Source: Reyranellaceae bacterium
GTDB taxonomy: Bacteria; Pseudomonadota; Alphaproteobacteria; Reyranellales; Reyranellaceae
DNA length: 42,746 nt
Direction of reading: 5' to 3'
Assembly: GCA_022844045.1 (NCBI GenBank)
Contig: JALHMM010000053.1
Coordinates: 1 to 42,746, forward strand
Positions 26,026 through 34,476 of this stretch are shown here, piece by piece (positions within the stretch are counted from its first letter, which is position 1; each line of letters opens with the position of its first letter). A program made the translations under genes and the position numbers. The notes beneath the pieces are model-generated. The model did not search any database and was not told where the DNA came from. It saw nothing but the letters and a program-made list of their open reading frames with translations.

Positions 26026-27174
26026 ATGGCGAGACAGCGAAAGCCTGTGGGTGCCGGGTTCGCCCGGCTACGGCTCGATCCTGATCCGGCGGCGGCCGAA
26101 GCGCTGGCCCGGCTGGTCCAGGCCTACGACGATCTGGCGGCTTGGCTGGATGCCACTATCCCCGCCGGCCATCCGGCGGATCAGGTCGCGCTGCATCGCG
26201 CCTTCTACGAGGCCGCCCGGCGCCAGAGCGGTCTGCCCGCCCAACTCACGACCCTGGCGCTGCGCGACTGGGCGATGCGCCGGCGCGGCGATCCGGTCGA
26301 GGGCGTGCCGCTCGACGAGCGCCTCTACAGCATCAGGGGAATATCGACCGTTTCGCTGGCGACGGCGGAAGGGCGCATCAGCGTGCCGTTCGCGGTGGCG
26401 GGCTACGGCCAGCGCTGGTCCGGTAGCGTGCCGGCGCGGCTGATGTCGCTGAACGACCAGTGGGAATTGCACATCGAAGCGGGGGCACAGGTCACCCGCC
26501 TTTTCCAGGAGGGTACGATGGCAACGGAAACTGTCCTGACTCGGATCGGCCGGGTGATCGCCGGCATGACGCATGCCGCGGTCGACGCGGCGGAGAATGC
26601 CGGCTCCGAGGCGGTGCTCGCCCAGGCGCTGCGCGAGATCGATGCCGCCGCCGACGAGGTGCGCGGCGAACTCGGCAAGGCGATGGCCGAGCGCACGCGA
26701 CTGGAGCTGCGCCGCAAGGAGCTCGATCGCGAGCGCGACGAGCTCGACGGCAAGACCAAGCTGGCGGTCGAGAAGGGCCGCGACGATCTCGCCGAGGCGG
26801 GCATCGCCCGCCAGCTCGACATCGAGGCGCAGATCGGCGTGCTCGACCGCATGCTGAAGGACTCGCAGGACAGCATCGACCAGCTCGGCCAGACCCTGGG
26901 TGCCGTGCGCGCCAGCCGGCGCGAGGCGGAGAGCCGCTTGGCCGATCTGCGGCGCACGGCGAGCACCACCGCGTCGGGTGCCGCGGCGGGTGCCTCGCGC
27001 GTCGACCGCGCCCTGGACAAGGTCGAGCGTGCCCAGTCAGCCGTCGAACGGTTGACCGGCGTGCCATCGGCAGACGCGCCGGCCGACGGCAAGGCGATCG
27101 ACGAGCTCAACGACCTCGCCCGCAAGCATGCGGTCGCCGAACGACTCGCGCGCTTGAAAGCTGGCCGCAACTAG
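26026..27174 (+). CDS. TnpB-like N-terminal domain fused to PspA/IM30
   Basis: 382 residues in one frame. Residues 11-163 resemble the part of TnpB/Cas12f-type proteins before the RuvC domain: an FARLRLDPDPAAAEAL start, FYEAARRQSGLPAQLTTLAL, LYSIRGISTVSLATAEGRIS and VPF, and NDQWELHI. The RuvC nuclease and zinc finger are absent. From M165 the chain is a PspA/IM30 protein of 218 residues: TVLTRIGRVIAG, then long Glu/Arg/Ala coiled coils, then RLARLKAGRN. PspA binds stressed inner membrane. A strong Shine-Dalgarno before codon 165 means a separate PspA could also be made. YqiJ and flotillin genes follow 18 nt and 747 nt downstream. The PspA part is firm; the TnpB relation rests on motif pattern only. 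Confidence 0.82.
   Translation: MARQRKPVGAGFARLRLDPDPAAAEALARLVQAYDDLAAWLDATIPAGHPADQVALHRAFYEAARRQSGLPAQLTTLALRDWAMRRRGDPVEGVPLDERLYSIRGISTVSLATAEGRISVPFAVAGYGQRWSGSVPARLMSLNDQWELHIEAGAQVTRLFQEGTMATETVLTRIGRVIAGMTHAAVDAAENAGSEAVLAQALREIDAAADEVRGELGKAMAERTRLELRRKELDRERDELDGKTKLAVEKGRDDLAEAGIARQLDIEAQIGVLDRMLKDSQDSIDQLGQTLGAVRASRREAESRLADLRRTASTTASGAAAGASRVDRALDKVERAQSAVERLTGVPSADAPADGKAIDELNDLARKHAVAERLARLKAGRN
26507..26520 (+). promoter_or_regulatory. Internal ribosome binding site and start for stand-alone PspA
   Basis: AGGAGG at 26507-26512 lies 5 nt before the in-frame ATG at 26518-26520. That ATG coincides with the first residue of the PspA domain. The full ORF has no Shine-Dalgarno at its own start. 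Both a 382-residue and a 218-residue product are therefore plausible from one gene. Confidence 0.7.
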
Positions 27175-27192
27175 GGCCAACTGAGTGAGCCG

Positions 27193-27891
27193 ATGCTCGA
27201 TTTCCTCCTCCTGCCCCAGGTGGCGCCGTTTTCGATCGCAGCGCTGGTCCTCTTCGGACTGACGCTGTTCGAAATCCTGACGCTGCTGATCGGCAAGCCG
27301 CTATCGGCGTTTCTCGATCACGCCATCCATGTCGATGGCGGCCACGTCGATGGCTTGCACGTCGGCAAGGAGGGGCTCGAGGGCAAGGTCGGCTTGTTCG
27401 GCGCCACCTTCGACTGGCTCAACATCGGCCGCGTGCCGATCTTTATCCTGATCATCATCGCGCTCGCGGCCTTCTCGATCTCCGGTCTGGCGGTGCAGAT
27501 CGGCTTCAACGGCATCTGGCGACCGATGCCGGCGCTGCTTGCTGTCGTCGTGGTGCTGCTGCCGACCGCCTACTTCACACGCTGGTCGTCGGGACTGGTC
27601 GCGCGCATCGTGCCGCGCGACGAGACTTACGCCCAGACCGGCGATGACTTCATTGGGCTGGTGGGAGTCGTAACGGTCGGGCCGGTGCGCACCGGCGTCG
27701 TGGCGCGCGCGCGCGTCGTCGACCGCCACGGCAACGCGCATTTCCCCCGCGTCGAGCCGGCCGACCCGGCCACCGTCATTCCGGCGGGCGCGTCTGTCCT
27801 GGTGATCGACGTGCGCAAGGGCGTGCTTGCCGTCGCCCTTGCCGACCCCGCTCTCGTTTCCGATCCGCCGGCCGCTCCGACCAGCCAATAG
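27193..27891 (+). CDS. yqiJ: YqiJ-like inner membrane protein (OB-fold containing)
   Basis: 232 residues. Three hydrophobic helices lie at about 15-36, 86-108 and 113-132. A C-terminal soluble beta domain follows (DDFIGLVGVVTVGPVRTGVV to VIDVRKGVLAV), of the OB-fold kind seen in NfeD and YqiJ proteins. The segment between the first two helices carries HVDGGHVDGLHVG. YqiJ proteins are encoded beside the flotillin YqiK and are thought to work with it in membrane organisation or stress. It starts 18 nt after the PspA gene and 30 nt before the flotillin gene, so the three form one operon. Confidence 0.85.
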   Translation: MLDFLLLPQVAPFSIAALVLFGLTLFEILTLLIGKPLSAFLDHAIHVDGGHVDGLHVGKEGLEGKVGLFGATFDWLNIGRVPIFILIIIALAAFSISGLAVQIGFNGIWRPMPALLAVVVVLLPTAYFTRWSSGLVARIVPRDETYAQTGDDFIGLVGVVTVGPVRTGVVARARVVDRHGNAHFPRVEPADPATVIPAGASVLVIDVRKGVLAVALADPALVSDPPAAPTSQ

Positions 27892-27921
27892 CGCCGGCCA
27901 GCAACGCGCCAGGAGACCTAC

Positions 27922-29646
27922 ATGCTCAGCCAGCTCATGGATCTCGCCATTCCGGCCATCATTATCATCGTCGCGCTGCTGGCGCTCGGTCTCGTCATCG
28001 CTCGCCTGTATATCCGCGCCGAGAAGGACCGCTCCTACGTGCGCACCGGCCTCGGCGGCCAGAAGGTCGTGCTCGACGGCGGCTCGATCGTGCTGCCGGT
28101 CTTTCAGAGCATCGCCTGGGTGAACCTGCAGACGCTCAGGCTCGAGGTCCGGCGCGACAACGCCGATGCCATGATCACGCGCGACCGTATGCGCGCCGAC
28201 ATCGGCGTCGAGTTCTACGTGCGCGTCAAGCCGGATGGCCCCTCGATCGCGCTGGCGGCGCAGACCCTGGGCGACCGCACCAACGACGCCGAGCAATTGC
28301 GTGCCCTGATCGAGGCGAAGTTCGTCGACGCCCTGCGCAGTGTCGCCGCCACCATGGCGCTGGCCGAGTTGCAGGAGCAGCGCGCGCTTTTCGTGCAGTC
28401 GGTGCAGACCGCCGTGGCGCGCGACCTCGAGCTCAACGGCCTCGAGCTGGAGAGCGCCTCGCTCACCAAGCTCGATCAGACCGACACCAAGTTCTTCAAC
28501 CCCAACAACGCCTTCGACGCCGAAGGCCTGACGGCGCTGACCAAGATCACCGAAACGCGCCGGCAGGAGCGTAACCTCACGGTACGCAATACCGAGGTGG
28601 CGATCGCCCAGACCGACCTGGAAGCCCGCCAGCGCACGCTCGATATCGAGCGGCAGAAGAAAGAGTCCGAGCTCAACCAGCAGCGCGACATCGTCAACAA
28701 GACGGCCGAGACGCGCGCGGCGGCGGCGCAAAAGGAAGCCGAGGCGCGTCAGGCCGAGGAGCAGGCGCGCATCGCCGCCGACCAGGTGATCGCCCAGCGC
28801 ACAGCCACGGCCAAGCAGGCCCAGGAGACGGCGCGGATCGAAGCCGACCTCGCCATCCGCCAGCGCCAGATCGAGAGCGAGCGCGCCGCCGAGACGCTGG
28901 CGATCGGCAAGAAGCGCGACATCGAGATCGCCGACCAGGATCGCGCCATCGCCGTGGCCGACAAGAGCCGGGCCGAGAGCGAGGCGCGGGCCAAGGCGGA
29001 GGAAGCGCGCGCGCTCGCGACCTCGGCGACGGAAAGCGTCGAGACGGCGCGCCAGATCGCCATCGCCGAGCGCACCCGGCAGGCCGCCGTCATCGAGGCA
29101 CGCCAGCAGGCGGAACGCGAAGCCGCCATGGTGACGATCGCCGCGCAGGCCGAGCGCGAGGCGGCGGAGAATAAAGCCCAGGCGGTCCGCACCGAGGCGC
29201 AGGCCGACGCCGACTCCGCCAAGATCCGCGCCGAGGCGCAGGCCAAGACCTACGAGGTCGAGGCCGAAGGCCAGCGCAAGATCAACGAGGCGCGCAACGC
29301 CATGTCGGCGGAGATCATCGAGCTGGAGATCACCAAGGAGCGTCTGCGCGTGATCCCGCTGGCGCTGGCCGAGGCGGTGAGGCCGCTGGAGAAGATCGGC
29401 GACGTGAAGATCATCGACATGGGCGGCGGCCTGCCGGGCCGCAACGGCGCGGCTCATGATGGTGTGGCAGGCAGCGCGTCACCCAGCGACTCGCTGCTCA
29501 ACGCCCTGCTGGCCTACCGTGCCCAATCGCCGGTGATCGACAAGCTGCTGGTCGAGGCCGGCTTCGATGCCTCCACCAACCCGGTGCGCGCGCTTGTCGA
29601 CGGCGTTAGCGGCACGCCCGCGAAGCAGCCCCGACCGGAATCGTGA
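27922..29646 (+). CDS. yqiK: Flotillin-like SPFH protein (YqiK type)
   Basis: 574 residues. An N-terminal membrane helix (about 6-27) is followed by the SPFH/band 7 domain, with TGLGGQKVVLDGGSIVLPVF and NADAMITRDRMRADIGVEFY. A very long Glu/Ala/Arg-rich coiled coil runs from about 195 to 480, as in flotillins. It ends in a short domain (KEKIG-type VRPLEKIGDVKIIDMGGG, then a flexible tail). AGGAG precedes the ATG by 6 nt. Flotillins form membrane microdomain scaffolds, and here the partners are YqiJ and PspA. A 718-residue antisense frame is a shadow of this coiled-coil codon pattern. Confidence 0.93.
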   Translation: MLSQLMDLAIPAIIIIVALLALGLVIARLYIRAEKDRSYVRTGLGGQKVVLDGGSIVLPVFQSIAWVNLQTLRLEVRRDNADAMITRDRMRADIGVEFYVRVKPDGPSIALAAQTLGDRTNDAEQLRALIEAKFVDALRSVAATMALAELQEQRALFVQSVQTAVARDLELNGLELESASLTKLDQTDTKFFNPNNAFDAEGLTALTKITETRRQERNLTVRNTEVAIAQTDLEARQRTLDIERQKKESELNQQRDIVNKTAETRAAAAQKEAEARQAEEQARIAADQVIAQRTATAKQAQETARIEADLAIRQRQIESERAAETLAIGKKRDIEIADQDRAIAVADKSRAESEARAKAEEARALATSATESVETARQIAIAERTRQAAVIEARQQAEREAAMVTIAAQAEREAAENKAQAVRTEAQADADSAKIRAEAQAKTYEVEAEGQRKINEARNAMSAEIIELEITKERLRVIPLALAEAVRPLEKIGDVKIIDMGGGLPGRNGAAHDGVAGSASPSDSLLNALLAYRAQSPVIDKLLVEAGFDASTNPVRALVDGVSGTPAKQPRPES

Positions 29647-29741
29647 TCGTCAGTCGGCGATGATGTCCGAATTCCGCCAGAAAACCTGATCCGGGACTGC
29701 CACATCGGGCCATCGAAACCGCCTGTCGATGGAGGCACCCG

Positions 29742-30143
29742 ATGGCCACGATCCGCAACGACATCACGATCGACCGCCCCGCAGACGCCGTGTGGGATGC
29801 GCTCAGCGACTTCCATGCAGTGCATCGCCGAGTCGCGCCGAGCTTCCTGACCGACTGCAAGCCCGACGGCGAGGGCGTGCGCGTCGTTCACTTTTCCAAT
29901 GGCACCACGGCGCGCGAGACGCTGGTGTCGTCCGACGATGACCGACGCAGGCTGGTCTACGCCATCATCGGTGGCCATGCCGCGCACTACAACGCCTCGG
30001 TCGAGGTGATCGCCGAGGGCGCCGGACGCTGCCGCGTCATATGGACCATCGACCTGGTGCCCAACGAATTCGCCGACTATGTCCTCGGTCTGACCAAGCT
30101 GGCCGTGGGCGACATGCAGCGCACCCTGGGACGCGTCACATGA
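29742..30143 (+). CDS. SRPBCC family protein
   Basis: 133 residues of the START-like/SRPBCC helix-grip fold. It has TIRNDITIDRPADAVWDALS at the start, a beta sheet through VVHFSNGTTARETLV and RLVYAIIGGHA, CRVIWTIDLVP, and a long C-terminal helix (YVLGLTKLAVGDMQRTLGR). Such proteins bind a hydrophobic ligand; the ligand here is unknown. GGAGG lies 7 nt before the ATG. The stop overlaps the next start in ATGA, so the two are co-translated. It follows the flotillin gene after 95 bp and may be part of the same transcript. Confidence 0.88.
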   Translation: MATIRNDITIDRPADAVWDALSDFHAVHRRVAPSFLTDCKPDGEGVRVVHFSNGTTARETLVSSDDDRRRLVYAIIGGHAAHYNASVEVIAEGAGRCRVIWTIDLVPNEFADYVLGLTKLAVGDMQRTLGRVT

Positions 30144-30694
30144 CCACGATCGTCGCACGCTGGCGCGACTGGGCTGGCGAGAGCCTGCAGCATCTCGTGC
30201 TGACGCAAGGTCCGGATGTGATCGTCGCCGAAGCGGTTGTCGTCGGTGAGGAGGAGGGCGCGCGCTTCGGCGCCCACTTCCGCATCACGTGCGACGCCGA
30301 CTGGCGTACCCGCAGAGTGGAGGTCGACATGGCGGGCACGGATCGCCGTGTCGATCTACACGGCGACGGCGCCGGTCGTTGGCGGGATGGCGCCGGCAAG
30401 CCCCTGCCTGAACTCAACGGTGCCATCGACGTAGATCTGCCACTGACTCCATTCACTAACACGTTGCCGATCCGCCGCCTGAATCTCGGCGCCGGGCAGT
30501 CCGCCGATCTGCACATGGTTTACATCGTGCTGCCGGCCTTCACGGTCACGGTCGATCCGCAACGCTACGTCTGTCTCGAGAAGCTGCGACGCTACCGCTA
30601 CGAATCGCTCGATAGCGACTTCATGCGCGAGGTCGAGGTCGATTCCGATGGGCTGGTGGTGACCTATCCTGATTTGTATCGCCGGACCCTCTGA
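30140..30694 (+). CDS. Putative glycolipid-binding protein (DUF1089-like)
   Basis: 184 residues, beta-rich, matching the putative glycolipid-binding family by its WRDWAGESLQHLVL start, then DWRTRRVEVDMAG, a GAIDVDLPLTPFTNTLPIRR centre, and the YESLDSDFMREVEVDSDGLV end with YPDLYRR. The family name comes from a weakly supported literature link, so ligand binding is unproven. It is coupled to the SRPBCC gene. With flotillin and PspA upstream, a lipid-related role is an attractive inference. The gap to the next, convergent gene (30695-30873) holds nothing I can support. Confidence 0.85.
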   Translation: MTTIVARWRDWAGESLQHLVLTQGPDVIVAEAVVVGEEEGARFGAHFRITCDADWRTRRVEVDMAGTDRRVDLHGDGAGRWRDGAGKPLPELNGAIDVDLPLTPFTNTLPIRRLNLGAGQSADLHMVYIVLPAFTVTVDPQRYVCLEKLRRYRYESLDSDFMREVEVDSDGLVVTYPDLYRRTL

Positions 30695-30873
30695 CAACGG
30701 TCCGCTGAATACGAGGACATGAGTCGGCTGATCGACCGGCTGCGGCGCCGACTACCACCAGGTGATGTCCGGTAAGCCACTGATGTGGTTGATCATATGG
30801 CGCTCTCCGTACAGGCCGCATCGATCTGGTGTCCTGAACGAAGCGAGGAACGGCGCAGTGCTTCGGTCTGGCT

Positions 30874-31866
30874 CTACGGCGTCGCGGTTCGGTATTGCTG
30901 GACGCGTGTCATCAGGCTGTTGGTGATGCCCGCCCTGCCGTTGGGATCGCAGACGTGGTGCTGGCGCGAGCCCATGATGGCGCTCCGCGCCGCGGCATGC
31001 AGGCCGCCGATATAGGCGAGCTGCTTCTCCGACCAGCGGCGCTGCGCGCGCTCCCACGCCATCATCGCCGTGTAATGCATATGCGAGTCGACGCCGCACC
31101 AGTCGGACACGCCCGAAACCATGCCCGCATCGACCGCGCGACGCTCGATTTCGGGCGGCAGCAGAGGCTGTGCGCGCTCGGCCTCAGTCTCGCGCGCGAT
31201 CGCCGAGCCATCGGGCAGGGTGAGGCGATGGATGTTGTCGCGTACTGTCGCGATCATCTGGTTGATTTGCGCGCTGGGAAACAGCTTGAGCATGCTGCTG
31301 ATCGGCGGGCCGTTCGGCGCGGGATCGCGCGGCGTCGCGCCGGTCGTCACGTTGTTGGCGGCCTCGCTGGGGGAGGCCGCACCGTACTGCCGAATGCGGT
31401 CCTGTATCAGCGCCTCGATGCCAGCTTTCTCGGTGCAACGTCCCGATTTGGTGTCGTTGGCGAGGAGCGATTGTTTTGCGATGCCATGGAGGGCGGCGAT
31501 ATAGCTTAGCTGCCGTTCGGTCCAACGGCGGCCACCGCGCTCATAACCCATCATCGCGAGGAAATGCGGATTCGATCCGATGCCGCACCATTCCGCCATC
31601 GCGGACATGAGGCCGGCGTCGATGACGCGCAACTCGACGTCGCGGGGAATAATCGGCCGGGCTCGCTCCTCCGGCGTGTCCGGCGCGCACCGCCTTCCTT
31701 GGTTATCGCAGATGAGCCGACCCATGGTGTCGCGAATGGCGTTTGTCATTCGGTCGACGCGGCCGCTATCCAGCTTGTCGGCATAGAACAGCGGCGGTCC
31801 GCCAGTCTGGGCGGCGGCGAGTGAAGAAATAGCGCAAAGTATAAATGAAAGAACAACACGCAGCAT
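30874..31866 (-). CDS. Exported protein with a tandem duplicated domain
   Basis: 330 residues with a clear signal peptide (RVVLSFILCAISSLAAA, cleavage near AAAQ). The mature part holds two copies of a roughly 130-residue unit. Copy 1 has VIDAGLMSAMAEWCGIGSN, then HFLAMMGYERGGRRWTERQL and SYIAALHGIA. Copy 2 has AVDAGMVSGVSDWCGVDSH, then HYTAMMAWERAQRRWSEKQL and AYIGGLHAAA. Each unit has a WCG Cys and a later Cys (CTEK and CDPN), which suggests one disulfide per unit. I recognise no named family. It is divergent from the TauE/SafE gene, with 98 bp between them. Confidence 0.85.
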   Translation of the reverse strand: MLRVVLSFILCAISSLAAAQTGGPPLFYADKLDSGRVDRMTNAIRDTMGRLICDNQGRRCAPDTPEERARPIIPRDVELRVIDAGLMSAMAEWCGIGSNPHFLAMMGYERGGRRWTERQLSYIAALHGIAKQSLLANDTKSGRCTEKAGIEALIQDRIRQYGAASPSEAANNVTTGATPRDPAPNGPPISSMLKLFPSAQINQMIATVRDNIHRLTLPDGSAIARETEAERAQPLLPPEIERRAVDAGMVSGVSDWCGVDSHMHYTAMMAWERAQRRWSEKQLAYIGGLHAAARSAIMGSRQHHVCDPNGRAGITNSLMTRVQQYRTATP

Positions 31867-31964
31867 GCCAGAATGCTACTACAAGATGAGGAAGTAATCC
31901 AGACCTCCATAACAGCAACAAGGATGAATCAGGCGCACGCGGCATCGGCTATAAGACACCCGCG

Positions 31965-32696
31965 ATGCCCGAGCTTCTCCTCTTCCCCGCCATCATCTGT
32001 GCTTGCACCGCCGCGCTGGCCGGCGTGGTGCGCGGCTTCGCCGGCTTCGGCGCGGCGATGATTCTCACGCCGGTGTTCTCGGCGTTCTACGGGCCGGCGA
32101 TCGGCGTGCCGGTCTGCCTGCTGATCGAGTTCTGCATTTCGTTTCCGCTGCTGCGTCAGGCCTTGCCGCTGGTCGACTGGCGGCAGATCGCGACCCTGCT
32201 GGTCGCCGCGGCGGTCGGCGTGCCGTTCGGCGTGTGGATCCTGGCCTGGGCCGATCCGACGCCGATGCGCTGGGCGATTTCCGGCATCGTGCTGGGCGCC
32301 GTGCTGCTGCTGGCCAGCGGCTGGCGCTACACCGGCAAGCCCGTCCTGGCCGGTACCCTGGCGGCCGGCGCCGCCAGCGGCTTCCTCAACGGGTTGGCCG
32401 GCATGGCCGGGCCGCCGGTCGCCTTCTACTACCTGGCCGGCGCCGGCGCCGCGGCGGCGATCCGGGCCAGCTTCATCGTCTATTTCGCCGCGGTCGACCT
32501 GGTGGCGCTGCTCGGGCTCACCGCGCGCGGGCTGATGAGCGTGCACGTGCTGCTGCTCTCGGCGATCTTCGTGCTGCCCTATATCGGCGGCGGCCTGATT
32601 GGCGAGCGGCTGTTCAAGCTGGCGAGCGAGACCTTCTTCCGCCGCCTGGCGCTGGTGATCCTCACGCTCGTCGCGGTCGTCACCCCGTTCCTTTGA
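31965..32696 (+). CDS. TauE/SafE family anion permease
   Basis: A 243-residue inner membrane protein with seven or eight hydrophobic helices. The family repeats are visible as GVVRGFAGFGAAMILTPVF in the first half and GFLNGLAGMAGPPVAFYYLA in the second. Members export sulfite or sulfoacetate, or otherwise move small organosulfur anions; the substrate here is not predictable. No sulfur metabolism gene lies nearby. It is followed by an SDR gene after 112 bp. Confidence 0.93.
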   Translation: MPELLLFPAIICACTAALAGVVRGFAGFGAAMILTPVFSAFYGPAIGVPVCLLIEFCISFPLLRQALPLVDWRQIATLLVAAAVGVPFGVWILAWADPTPMRWAISGIVLGAVLLLASGWRYTGKPVLAGTLAAGAASGFLNGLAGMAGPPVAFYYLAGAGAAAAIRASFIVYFAAVDLVALLGLTARGLMSVHVLLLSAIFVLPYIGGGLIGERLFKLASETFFRRLALVILTLVAVVTPFL

Positions 32697-32808
32697 CGCC
32701 TGCCACGGTGATCGCCACGCTGCCATGGCGTCCGCGCTGTGGCGCCGGGCGCGAAAACCGTGTGATGCTCGCCGCGACGACGAACAACGTCGCGGCGGAG
32801 GAAACATC

Positions 32809-33549
<741 letters not shown>

Positions 33550-33560
33550 GGGAGGCGGCG

Positions 33561-34397
33561 ATGGCCGACTACAAGACGCTGACGTGGCAGCGCGTCGACA
33601 GCGTGCTGCGCATCACCACCAACCGCCCGCACGTGCTCAATGCGCAGAGCCGCGTGATGCTGCACGAGCTCGACGCGGCCTTCAAACGCGCCGCCGATGA
33701 CAAGGATGTGCGGGTGATCATCATCGCCGGCGCCGGCAAGCATTTCTCCGCCGGCCACGACCTCGGCAGCCCGGAGGAGATGGAGGACGCCAAGAACCAT
33801 CCCGTCGATCCGGGCTTCGCCGGCGAGTACCAGCGGCTCTCCGAGCTGTTCCTCGAGATCACGTTGCGTTGGCGCGACGTGCCCAAGCCGACCATCGCCC
33901 AGGTCCAGGGCTACTGCATCATGGGCGGGCTGATGCTGGCCTCGTCCTGCGACCTGATCATCGCCAGCGAGGACGCGCTGTTCGCCGACCGCGCCATCCG
34001 CTGGGGCGGCGCGCATGTGCAGTACTTCTCGATGCCGTGGGATCTCGGGCCGCGCAAGGCCAAGGAGTACATCTTCACCGGCGAGTTCTTCACGGCGGCC
34101 GACGCCGAGCGCATGGGTCTGGTCAACCGCGTGGTCGAGCGCGAGGCGCTGGAGAGCGAGACCATGGCGCTGGCCAAGAAGATCGCCGTGCACGATCCCT
34201 TCTCGCTGCGCATGGCCAAGCGCTCGGTCAACGACACGCTCGACGCGCAGGGCCAGCGCCAGGCGATCGAGATGGCTTTCAAGAACTACATGATGACAAT
34301 TCCCACGCGCATCGAACGCGGCACCTACGGCGCCGCCGCGCGCGAGAAGAACCCCAAGGACCGCTTCGCCATCCTCAACAAGAAGGCCGCTCCATAG
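33561..34397 (+). CDS. Crotonase (enoyl-CoA hydratase family) lacking both catalytic Glu
   Basis: 278 residues with the crotonase fold: FSAGHDLG at 62-69 and GYCIMGGLMLASSCD at 117-131 supply the oxyanion hole backbone. Aligned by eye with rat mitochondrial hydratase, the positions of Glu144 and Glu164 are M125 and A145. So the usual water-adding acid/base pair is missing. The protein may be an isomerase, hydrolase or other crotonase activity, or use other residues (for example D143, R144 or H152). GGGGAGG precedes the ATG. It is translated with the SDR, 11 nt upstream. Confidence 0.88.
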   Translation: MADYKTLTWQRVDSVLRITTNRPHVLNAQSRVMLHELDAAFKRAADDKDVRVIIIAGAGKHFSAGHDLGSPEEMEDAKNHPVDPGFAGEYQRLSELFLEITLRWRDVPKPTIAQVQGYCIMGGLMLASSCDLIIASEDALFADRAIRWGGAHVQYFSMPWDLGPRKAKEYIFTGEFFTAADAERMGLVNRVVEREALESETMALAKKIAVHDPFSLRMAKRSVNDTLDAQGQRQAIEMAFKNYMMTIPTRIERGTYGAAAREKNPKDRFAILNKKAAP

Positions 34398-34476
34398 GCG
34401 ACGCGGCGGGCACGATGGAGCGGATGCGGCGTCGCGCCGGTTGTGAGTCGGCCGGCCACCGGCTAGACGTGAATCG

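Noticed and set aside
27301..29457. Long - strand frame (718 codons) opposite yqiJ and flotillin
   Set aside because: Arg/Gly/Leu-rich antisense of the Ala/Glu coiled coil; no start signal or domain.
30735..30797. - strand stretch reading MINHISGLPDITWW before a stop
   Set aside because: Too short, no partner signal, and the frame upstream is a shadow; probably chance.
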